64,000 nucleotides of DNA from Paragonimus westermani (taxonomy: Eukaryota; Platyhelminthes; Trematoda; Plagiorchiida; Troglotrematidae), in contig QNGE01003053.1 in the NCBI GenBank assembly GCA_008508345.1, positions 31,136-95,135 on the forward strand. The letters run 5' to 3'. Numbering within the stretch: position 1 is the first letter of the stretch; each line of letters opens with the position of its first letter. This document shows, piece by piece, positions 28,001 through 40,000 of the stretch. The notes below the pieces were generated by a model, which saw only the letters and a program-made list of their open reading frames with translations, had not been told where the DNA came from and did no database searches. Both the position numbers and the translations under genes were made by a program.

Positions 28001-31000
28001 TCAACAGTCTTTTGGACACAACATCATTACGTTTGACATGACCTTTAGTATGTTATACACTGAAAACCTAGACCGTATAGACTGTAGAGTAGGTAATAGC
28101 TGCCTACATTTTAAATATTGTCAAATCATGGGTGGTGTTTTAGTGTTGCATCCAACTATTAGAGCCAGAATCAACGTTAATTCTGATGGACCAGCCATAA
28201 ATGCTTGTGGGGTAAAGCATAGCATCAGATTAATATGATTGGATATCACTGGCAGTCACTAATAAGTCAGCGATAAGCAATATCACAAATTGCACTGGCG
28301 TTGCGGGCAGCAAACTGATTGTTCAAGCCATACTGCATACCCCGTTGCTATGGGGTCAGATCTAATGGGTTACATATATTCTATTTATCCAAAGTCAAAG
28401 TCAACACATATTGCATACGTCTATTTTGTAGATAGCAGGAGAGCAGTTAATAACGCCAGAAGTGATACATATTTTATTACGTAAACTCGCATGCTCCACG
28501 TGATTGAGATATACATTATCCACGTTTGAGGTTAGATGGAGAAGCATTAGTAATTAAGTCCACTCCACTTCCACTGGTTGACCTTTAAACTGGAGCTTGT
28601 TTTAACTACCAAGATGTTATTGCAATTGAGCGCTAGTCACAACCACTCGCTTAGTGTTTTTAAATATTTTTGTCAATATTAGTATTATTGTTGTTATTAT
28701 TAGTAAGAGTACGATGATGGTACTCATAGGTGATGAAACATTGAAGCAACTGATCAAGATATGATGATCACTTGCAAAGCTCTGATTGTGGGTGGCACGA
28801 TTTCGGAACGTATGTCAAAAGCATTTCTCAGTCCACTGTAAGCATAGGCACTATCTGAATCGACCAATCAATCAGAGGGAAACACTTTGGTATTATTGCA
28901 AGTTCTGTCTGCACACAAAGTATTAACGAAAGACCAAGGTTTTGAACCACCGTATGAGATTATTATCCTCAGGTATACACAACTACACTGGGTGCGTTGG
29001 GGTTATTCGTAAAACTGGGAGAGAGTAAAGGGGAATCGCAGTACTCATGGCAACTGTGTAAATGACAGTGTTTGTATGTGCACATGAGTGTGCTCTTTTG
29101 AGAGGAATCAATGTGACCGGTTCGTGTTACCGCACTAAACAGGTTCACGGGTGGATGGGACTGAACATGGTGCACTGTAAACAACTTTAAAAGTTCTGCT
29201 TGTCTAGACTGGATCGTCCGTGCGGAGCAAATTCGTTCTGCATCACTGGCGGTGTGTTTCTTCACACTATTACTGCAAGTTTTACAAGTAACGTAGTTAG
29301 TAAATAGTGACCATTCGACTCGAAACCCGGAACTCCGGACGGGAAGTCGACACACTGCCCATCAGGCCAACCATGCGCTTGTTGGGGTTTGAACGCTCCC
29401 ACTGTCAACTTCGTGACCCCATGTCGTCTTCCTCACTGACATGGTGAACTCCGAGTTGTTTGGTTCTGCGCCGATCCAGCTGCTTGCAAATCCGGCTTGT
29501 GAGGTGAAAATTTGAAATGGTTAGCCCCAGTGCACTGAGTCCACTTGATTGTAAGTGATGCATTTTCCCAGGCCATTTAAACAGTAAGTGCAGAATCAGT
29601 TGAGTCCGAGTGAACCATTACTGTCCCAACTTGTTCCGTCAGCATCAAAATGTTTACAGCTGCCCTGACAGACAATTAATAATCATGGACCACTGCAACG
29701 TCTATAATCACCAAGTAGATCTAAAAACTGAAATCCACGTTCAAGATTTATGGATTCAGTTTTCCGAGAAATGACAAAATAACACCAAGAGTTACAAAAC
29801 TGTATAAAAACAACAACAAATACTACCACTACTGTTTGTCGTTTATTTCGAAAAGCAGCTTACACAGCTTCATTCAAAAGAACGAGCAACGATGAGAAAG
29901 GAAAACATTCGTAGTAAGACAACAGATAAATGTAAGGCACTACAATGAATAATTAGCAAATCCTTTCACGAGAGTTGTGCAGGTTGATAAATAAACAGTA
30001 ATCAGAGGAAAGTACTTCATATGATGCCAACTTGAAAACAGATAAACGAAAAAAGTGATCTGTTATAATCAAAAGCTCTCCAGAACGATCGAGTGATAGC
30101 ACAGTCAGATCTCACGCATAATGAGACAGCTGTCAGAAGAGTGGCAACAGTCAATAACAAGTTCACAGGTAAATGTTTCGTAGACTTTCAGGAAACCCAG
30201 ACAACCAATACAGTGAAGAGAATTTAATTAGGAGTATGAACAAAAGCGAGCACATGTCACAGCTATCAGGTACTATTTTGCGGAAACAAAGTACTAAATT
30301 TGACCATATGGAAAGAGGTTTTGAATCACCGGGAGAGTATGGTTTGTTCACTTTGTGAACACATTTAGTGCACCCTAGTGAACAACCTCAGTCTGTAAGG
30401 TCAGTGCGAAATATCCGGCCAGGGCATTAATTTTCGTGCGCCTGAGGTAATTCGTCAATAGCCTATTCAAACCTGATTCGATGTTTTTGTTGCGTTTTAA
30501 GTTGTGTGACGTTTTGTTCACCAGTGACCACTCGGGGGGCAAAATCGTGTTAACTACTAGTTCCTCAGTTGGCTGATGAACCAAAAGTACCTCGGACCAA
30601 CACTTATTGAAGTTATTCCGGAGGTTGCCAGTTGTCATGTAGACAACTCCAGAATTTCCAAGACAAACCCCAGTGACATCGTTCCTTCTTCGGTGATATA
30701 GTGTTTAAGTAGCTCCTGAAGTAATTTTCCATGTCCGCTTCCTGTTTGCGTATGTCGTCGCTTCAACAGAAGCATGCTAAGGAGTGACCACTGATTAGGT
30801 GTGCAAAATGGCTCAGGAAGCATGCATGATCATTAGTGAATTTGACTATATCATGGTAGAAATATCTGCATGAGGGGTGCAAGCGGTTGCTAACAGTCAG
30901 CTGCTGTCTACGAAGATCCGGGTGTTGTACTCGATTTGAAGCATCGCAGTTTGGATCAAAGTGGCGAACCACTCAGTGCCTTGTTATCTGATATTCGAAG

Positions 31001-34000
31001 TTCAACATCACATTTGGCTGCAAAAAATGGTCGTATTGGCAGAGGGGGGGACGAAATTTTCTGTCAGTTCAATGCGTAGAAGCGCCTCCGGATGCTCTCG
31101 AGAAAATAACCTGGGAAATAAGGTACGTGTCGATAATAAAGTTCACATCTTTTTGAACACGATGGATTCAGTTCATCGGTGCTTCTGAGGGTAGAAATCG
31201 ACTCTGTCTCAGACTGGTTAGATTCAGTGGTTTCCTTACACCTACGTTTTCTTCAGGTTTATTCAACAAGATATCGTATCTTTCAAACAGAATGAAACCA
31301 AACTTGTTTGAAAAGCCATGTTCACAGTAGACGCAGTCAACATTTGTGCTGAGCTGATTTACTCTATCAATGGATCGATGCACACGAAGATGTACCGACA
31401 AACCGGTGTTAGATCTAGACATCCGGCTACTTTCTGTACTGAGGTGACCCGTTATCCCTACATGTGTACTGTCGGATGCCAGCGTAGAGGCGTTGGTGAG
31501 AACTGCATTTTCAGTTTGGTTCGATTCACAGGGAGAAATCAGCGTAAATCACGCGGTTTATCTACTGAAAATGCCCCAAAAATATTCATAGCCAGGATCT
31601 CATTAGGACTATGTAAGCATTCTCTCGGAACTGGTAAGACAGAAGGGTACTGAAGGCCTCAATGCTGAAGGGAGGTTGTACTGAGATTCCCATCACGAAT
31701 GAACCCAACGAGGACACTGAAACCGAAGACAGCAGTTGGTTCTACGTGACGTCGCCGAACCACTGGCCCACCGAGGTTCCCACTGAGATTGCATATTTGG
31801 CGCTACTGGGAGTTTGCTCGACTCGCCAACTATTCATTTTGTTACTGCGACAACGATGATGATGATGAAAGATTATTCTAGAAAGTAATCACTCCGTTTT
31901 CTTATCCTACGTGATGAATATCCGTCCACTGTAATTGTTAACCGCAGCCTTGCACACTAACCAGCCGGATACTGAAAGCCCTTACGTCTTCCCTATCTAA
32001 CCATGGTCCGCAACATGTTCTCGCCCATCCAAGAAACATTTTGAAAAGCCTTCAACCCTTGGCCCATATGAGGACATAAGTTAGCGGCAACCAGACTGAA
32101 ACTGAACTGTCTTGACATCAACTCGTTTTTTTACATCGGGATTCTTCAAGCATCTGATTCAATTGCACCTCCCTTACTGCTGTCACGCTTCGGCATATCA
32201 GCAATCTCCGTCAACGCAGAAAGAAGACATATGTTGCGATATGTTAACATTTCGTTTAATCTCATCAGTCGCAAACGTAAAACATGCAAGTTATATATAA
32301 CAGACAATTAGAGATAGACAGGGTATGGACACGCATACAATCACACCACGTATTGTCATCACCCTGCGACCAATTTTGTGTATGAACAATTCGGCATATC
32401 ATAAAGTTGCTCGATGGCTGGTTGAAATTTTGGACCCCATTTGTAAACTGTTATCTCCCCATTGCCTAAAAGATTCTTTTGAACTAGCTGAGACATTAGA
32501 ACGAATGTCGGTGAGTTCACAGACTATGTATTCCATTGACGTGGATTCCCTTTTCACTAACGTTCCTCTTCATGGGACAGTGGAGTTTTTATGTGATTTC
32601 ATCTCCAGCCATAACTGTGATATAGGTATTCCACTTGAATATCTTAAGGANNNNNNNNNNNNNNNNNNNNNNNNNNNNNNNNNNNNNNNNNNNNNNNNNN
32701 NNNNNNNNNNNNNNNNNNNNNNNNNNNNNNNNNNNNNNNNNNNNNNNNNNNNNNNNNNNNNNNNNNNNNNNNNNNNNNNNNNNNNNNNNNNNNNNNNNNN
32801 NNNNNNNNNNNNNNNNNNNNNNNNNNNNNNNNNNNNNNNNNNNNNNNNNNNNNNNNNNNNNNNNNNNNNNNNNNNNNNNNNNNNNNNNNNNNNNNNNNNN
32901 NNNNNNNNNNNNNNNNNNNNNNNNNNNNNNNNNNNNNNNNNNNNNNNNNNNNNNNNNNNNNNNNNNNNNNNNNNNNNNNNNNNNNNNNNNNNNNNNNNNN
33001 NNNNNNNNNNNNNNNNNNNNNNNNNNNNNNNNNNNNNNNNNNNNNNNNNNNNNNNNNNNNNNNNNNNNNNNNNNNNNNNNNNNNNNNNNNNNNNNNNNNN
33101 NNNNNNNNNNNNNNNNNNNNNNNNNNNNNNNNNNNNNNNNNNNNNNNNNNNNNNNNNNNNNNNNNNNNNNNNNNNNNNNNNNNNNNNNNNNNNNNNNNNN
33201 NNNNNNNNNNNNNNNNNNNNNNNNNNNNNNNNNNNNNNNNNNNNNNNNNNNNNNNNNNNNNNNNNNNNNNNNNNNNNNNNNNNNNNNNNNNNNNNNNNNN
33301 NNNNNNNNNNNNNNNNNNNNNNNNNNNNNNNNNNNNNNNNNNNNNNNNNNNNNNNNNNNNNNNNNNNNNNNNNNNNNNNNNNNNNNNNNNCAACATATGT
33401 CTGCTTTCTGCGCTGATGAAGTTATTGAAGGGAACTCAGTGTTTCAATTATCAGCAATCGCATTCGAACGCCGTTGTGCTCATCACTGTTCAACTCATAG
33501 TGAACACATTTCCTTACTGCTGCCATCCCCGTGATACAAACCAATGGTCACAGGCATGACAACCAGTGATACCAAGCTTTACCACCCAAACTACCACAAG
33601 ACATTGCCTGAATCGCCGGCCGACAGCTCGGGTGGCCTGCCCGTGTTGGCAAGTGACTATTCGTTACGTAAGATTTTCTGTCCACATATTTCATACCTGA
33701 ATTGTTGTGGCAAGACGTACCGTGTGCACTATACAAGAATTAGTGTGTGAAATGTTGCCATAAATAAAGTTCATCCCGGAAGACCGGAATACAGTTGGGC
33801 AGATACATCGGGAAGTTGTGTCATTGAGTGGTCAGGCCTTACATGTGAGCTTGTCACCTTAGAATGAAAATATTACCATTTTCGTGGCAAATAATTGCCG
33901 ATTACTTTCAGCTGTGTTGGATGCTCAGGTTTCGTACGAAAATGGGTTATTTGAAGGCCGTCCAGTATTTGGAATATTTCGCGTACACGAGCTGATGGCC

Positions 34001-37000
34001 AATGACGTGAGCTGCTGCACTTAAGTGCAGCTGTTTGAGAGCTGGGGTCGTGCGTTTCGTATATCATACCCTACAGGTTTATTGACGCCAGATGATCCCA
34101 CCCACTAGCTTTGTCCACCAGTGTGATTAGGCAGAAACACTACCGGTGCGGTGTGTTTGAGAAACTACCTTATGGTAGTTTCATCCCCAGAAAGACAGAG
34201 CTGAGGATGCAACAACAGCTGGCGAGCGGCATTAGGCGAAAGTGAAACGCCGCATTCTTCGTAACGAGATGCTTGGCGACCGCTTGTCAAATACTGTGAT
34301 ATAACTTTATTGATTCCTGTCCCGATGACTAATTCGTGCTATACAAGTCCACCGTCAATTGAAATTGAATGCGGTTTCCACATTTCCTCAGATTTAACAC
34401 CAAGTTACTTTCCAGTTTCGCTTTCGTTATAGCTTGTGATTAAGGTATATCCCTATTGGTACTGTGAATTATGAGTGATCAGAAGTATTTGACCTACACT
34501 GTGCGCTTAATTCCCTCAGTTAATTGCATCTTTGCGACTGGTTCGGCTGTGTTGAAAACAGTGCTTCTGTTCTGATGTTACATGTCAGTCATTCGTGACT
34601 GTTAAACATGTAGAAACTGAGTGCATATCTTAGTTTGTATTCTGAAACGCTGAACACTAGGATTTAAACTTGCCTCCAGTCAACTCATAGGTTAGCATCT
34701 TAGTTCCGATTCAACACTCGAAGTTTCTATGATTCTCCTCATTGACAGTATAAGTATATCAACCACCTGTAGGGCGAAGTGAACATGAGCGACCTCGTTC
34801 AGTTGATTAACCTGTCACCGGGATTAAACGTTTGTGATCATGTGGCGTTTCCAAATTTAAATATTTTGTGTTTAGCCAGTGATTTAGATTCTGAACGAAG
34901 GCAGTCCACTACGTAAGGCTAACTGTAGTCTGATTGATTTCGATTTTTGACAGCCATACCTATAATCTTTGCCAATAACCTTTATGGGTTACCATAGAAA
35001 CAGACTTCTGTTATGCTGAATAGCTAAAGGAACTGTTACTCATTAGCGCCTATGGCTAAACGATTAGATACGACATTTCACTTGTGAGTAATATGGGTAT
35101 CTAGAGCTGTCGTCAGCTCGGTTGTTCCACTAGCACGTAAACAAGAGTTCAAGGCCTGGTTGTGACAATGTTATTCGCAGCTGAATAGTTCTCGTGTGGT
35201 GAAACTTCGAGTTTCAAGTCTCTCCTGTGTAAACAAGAGGAATGCCTGTCCAAATGTGGGAGTTGTCGTAAGATGAGGGTGTCTCATTTATATCCTAAAA
35301 TTTATTCCATTTTTATCAACATCACTAATCCTCCTTCAACTGTCAATTTGCTCTACTTGTTTCGTTGCACATTACACAGTCGTCTGTTGACCTTCTGAGG
35401 AGGCCTATCGTCGATGTCGAAGGGATACGGAACTACTTGAACCAACTGCGGCAAATGGTAAGCCTTGTCCCTGGCGAACCTGCGGAAGTGACCAAAATTA
35501 AGAAAACTGCGGATGACACAGAAGTTACACTTGGTAAATTGACCCAGTTGCGCGAAAGCGCAAACCGGTTGGCAGATGCTTTCGACACCCTATGGAAGTC
35601 TGACAATCTGACTGTCCAACTGGACAAATTAAACAGCACGTTATCTGACGCTCAGCAGGTGAGAATTATAAACTACAGACCTTTTTCCAACCAACCCTGA
35701 GGTTTAATTGTAAAGTTTAAATGAGAGGAGCTAATATTTGTTGAATGAGCCCAACTGGGCTGTTCAAAGCTGAGGCTTACAGAGATAAACCTGACTGGGT
35801 ATCAACCCTCTTCTATATCTAAGTGTATATGAACACCCATGATTCTCATTCGTAGCGCGCGTCCTAACCCAGAAGTATCTTTTCGAAATAAATTGGATAG
35901 TACTACTGTATACCGTCAGAATGTAGCAAGTCTCCGAAGTTGTGCACATTCGACATAGCAGACTGCGGCCCAAATTTCTCACTTTTTCTTATTAGGGTCC
36001 GGTCGTTCATCTTGAAGGTTACGCCGGTGCCTTTATGCTTCCAAACCCCTTTTTTAAAGCAGTGAATTATAATTGACCTTTATAAAATTTCTTCGTTTCT
36101 CTCAAAAAAGTTCATGCTTAACTTGTTTGCTGACTTCGCGAACATTTTGAGACGCCAAGGAGTCTAATGACTCATAGGTTACACAAGTGGATGAGGTAGT
36201 TTAAGATTAGTCTTTACAATCCCCTAATGTATTATAGTGACGATGTGCTGCGCTGGCCTACTTACTCCAGCCCAATTTTGCAAGCCAGTGAAGCTAGACT
36301 GAAGGTTGTTTGTTATAAATTCACTGTGCAACTGACAACACCTGCAAATGAGATGCGTCAACATAAGAAATCTTTTTTCACGTAAAACTACCGAGAGAGA
36401 GAGAGAGAGACAGTTACTCATAACACGCTTGATCTCTAACATCCACAGATGCTGCCGCCAAAAGTCCGTGCCTTCCATTGTGTCCGCCCGTTAAACGAAA
36501 ACACGTCTCACTTTGAATGTTTGCGCTTTATCAGATGTAGGATTTTTACATGATTGGAATTCTCTTCACATCCAGTAACCTCTCAGATTGCCCCACTTTC
36601 AAACTATGGACATTTTACAGTTCATGACCAAGGCGTTACACAAGCTACAGCAATGCTGCTATGCTACGCTAAAACTTGAAGATTCATCTAATGACCAACC
36701 GCATTACGATAACCTCGCTAGAACAGTGAGACATTCAAAAGAAATTTTCCCTCCTACGAACCTATAGAACAATAGTACGTAGGTTGTAAGTTTTCTTAAC
36801 ATGAGGTACTTACACTTTCGGTTGCACCGAAATTCATCAGAGTAAAAAGCCAATTTTACTCTATCCACAATCGAGAGATTAACAGATTTCAGTTATCAAG
36901 ACCTATCCACAAGCCGAAGAGAAGGGAACAAACCGAGTCACACACTGACAGTTTCACTTACAATCTGCGAAGTGTGGAGGTCAATTTGGATATTCCGACT

Positions 37001-40000
37001 CAGAACCGTGCTTGTTTACCCGATAGATTGATTTCCATATGCATTCTCCCTATCCACATTAGGTCAGTCGCCCGTCGGACTGCAAATATCAGTGGATATG
37101 GTGACATCGGTCGAGCGCTCAGACATCGCTGATACACTAGCGAAACTTCAGATACTTACCTTAACAGGAGACCCATTGGATATGGATCATCGGTGTTTCT
37201 CTGTCTCCATATTCTAGACGGGTTCATAGTCGTATAAGATATAATGGGCAGCCTGCTTAACTAAAGGTTCTATTCCACTCTTTCGACTACGGTGAAATAT
37301 GAGCAGATTCGCGCAAATGGCTGGAATGAGGACTTCTCATGGTCCACACCACGACGAAACAACCGGTCATTTTGTCATCAGGTGTTCCGAGGTTGGCTTC
37401 TACTGGAGGTCAGATCCGAGTGCCGTCAAGTGCGCCATACCTAATTGCTTCTAGTATTATAAGGTTGCGCCAGATTTTCCAGCAGTTTGCCTTACTGCGG
37501 TGAAAGAATCCTCTGCGAATAAGCACGGGTAAAAGTACGTACACAAATGGACGTCTAACCAGAGCAGCTTAATGACTAGTTTTCACTATCGTGCCAGCCT
37601 CAAAGACTTACGAAATATCAGTGTTGAATGTAGTTACCAGTCCCGGTGTTTGTCTTTGGTTCAGTCGACAATGTTCGTGTTTTTGAATTGAGATGTTTCG
37701 CGTCTCTTCACTGATATACTGTCGACCAGCTTGCTCTGTAACTAATGTGTGCGCTTGTTGGAATTTTTCTTCTAGGCTAATGCTTAGATTCTGCCGGCGG
37801 ACAAAATGTGCATGTGGGAGCATTTTATGGAAACGTATCGTAGTTGCCAGTGATATTTTTAAGGTGCGCTTTTTGTTTTAAAGAACTCGGTAACAGCATA
37901 TCTCTGTGTGCGACTATGATCTACTCCACCGACGGATGGTTTCAGCCATCAATACATAGGATTGTTGAAGATGATCGAAAATCATCTCTGGAAGTCCGAG
38001 GTAATTAGGTCCAATATTTCTACATACATACACGCTAAATCCTGTAGCTTCAGCTTCAACGGGACTTACGACGGCACGGTGACTCTGGAATCCAGGAAAA
38101 CCAGGGCGTCCCTTAAAACTGGTAAAGAATCTTGGCAACACAGAACTGCGTGCTAACAGAACGACCAGCAAAAATAGCTTAAGCACCTTTGTGCATATGG
38201 TCAAGCCCGAGTCACTTGACGTTCTAGCTGGTTTTGCGGCTAGGAAGTTGGCGGAAACAGGTTTCTCTCTTCTAGTCAACAGTAGTGACTTCAGTCGCAC
38301 CAGTGCGAAAATTTTATCCGTTTACGAGGCTACATTGTGTAATGCTTTCTGTTATAGCTTCTTTACACCGCTGTCGTTCCAGTCGCCCTAATCCTCAGGC
38401 CGCAGTCTTAATGTGGATCCGTATTGGGGCACAGTACAATGATATTTTTCCATCTTATGTACTAACCACACTTGCTCCGCGACGCTGAAATCTACGAGGA
38501 AAAATGTCACTTCCACCTTGTTTACAGCTGAGAGGTTAATGGATAATTTTACACCGCGAGCTATGCCCAATGTTGCGAGAAGAAAACCAGACGGGTCATA
38601 CACGACCAGTCACATTGATGGCCGCATTCATGTGGAACTACACATCCGATCAAGCGCCGTAGATCCGACACCTCGACAGCTTGTTCAACGAATAGATATT
38701 CACACTATTTTCCCGTTCACTTCCTCGGACCAAATGTTATTTGAACAAATCAGGAGTAGTCACATCAAAGTGTAAGGATGTTATCAAGTTTATCGGTCAT
38801 GAAACCTATATTCTGTACGAACCATTGCATCAGTCAGGGTGGAACCAGCGAGACTGCAGGACACGGTCAAAGGACCGGACCTGTCCGTAACACGTTGTTG
38901 CGTGTCCTGACTAGCTGACAGCAGACCAAGTGAGCATTTCGGCGCATGAAGTGTTTCGAACTACGGAAATTCTATCACACTGTGCCACACCAAAGTGGGC
39001 GTTTTGCATTCAACGCGTACAGCTGCGCACACCACAGGTATAATTTGAAATGTGTTATGTAGTTGTGGTTGCAGTACACGGATGGCGAAATCTTTGACAG
39101 TACAAATACGCGTTATTCCTGCGAATGTCCAAGGCATACATGTGAATTACTTGGTTAGTCATGACCTGACGGTTTCGCTGGAAGAGGCATGCAGGATGGA
39201 GTTAGAGATGCCTCCGGTTAAGCACTTACTAAACCTATTTCCCCATAGACATTTGTCTTAGTGCAGGGCTGAAATAATTTTTCCCACAGGCCACAAACCG
39301 TTGAAATAAGAGGTATCCATACTTCGACTTTAAAAAATGATATCGGATTCATTTATGATAAATGTTTCCTCCAACTCTCACTTAGACTTTCTCTTGATGA
39401 TTTCACCTCAGTCTGTTCTGCTCGATAAGCTTCTGTAATGTGGTTGTCCTAATCTGAAAACTTTATTGAGTATCCACTACTTCTCATGATGCTCCAAATC
39501 AATTCTACTGAAACTGTTAACTGGTCTTGCTTACATATTTTTCCACTTAAAATCTTGACGTGGAAATCAGGTCCCGTTTGTATCAGACAGAGAGTAAACT
39601 GTGAATTTGGTGTGTGAGCCAACACGCGTTTCCATCAACATGACGTGCGTTCTTACTGTTGCCAAGAATTCATAGGAAGCTAGAAAACACAGGCCAGGCT
39701 GATCGATTCGAATGTGCAATTGAATACGGGCGCCTTTTTAGAAGGACACAATGATGTGGCTAACGTGTGGCTTGTAGGATTTCAGTGCGCTATTGCATTG
39801 TTGCTAACTAATATTTCGAAATATGTCCACAACAATGTTTGTTGGATGTGGGCTGACAGAACAGCCCATTGTTGAAACATTGGTTGTGTGAGGATATTGT
39901 TAAGTGAGAATTGTATGTACAGCTTGCAAAGTAGCACTGGTTTCCCTAAGTGTTAAGTATCTATATGTATTGAGGTTATTAATTCGGTTGCCAGAGTACA

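Larger units (their letters stand above)
27271..35379 (+). other. Prominin-like intron 7
   Basis: At 8.1 kb this is the longest intron. It holds an AT-rich stretch with TTATTA/TTGTTA units (about 28665-28710), a tRNA-like SINE fragment (29316-29372), a Penelope-like RT fragment (32325-32650) and the N gap (32651-33390). The remaining sequence shows no recognisable gene. Confidence 0.55.

Noticed and set aside
31168..31422. Possible zinc-finger-like frame (GLSVHLRVHR)
   Set aside because: The Cys/His spacing does not form a complete C2H2 unit and there is no repeated finger.
32325..33534. Open frames of 250-363 codons across 32.3-33.5 kb
   Set aside because: They are mostly N. Only the 109 codons before the gap carry sequence, and those are a Penelope RT fragment.
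37914..38603. Two adjacent minus-strand open frames (128 and 71 codons)
   Set aside because: A faint resemblance to retroelement sequence (YDPSGFLLA) did not extend to any ordered set of RT or protease motifs.
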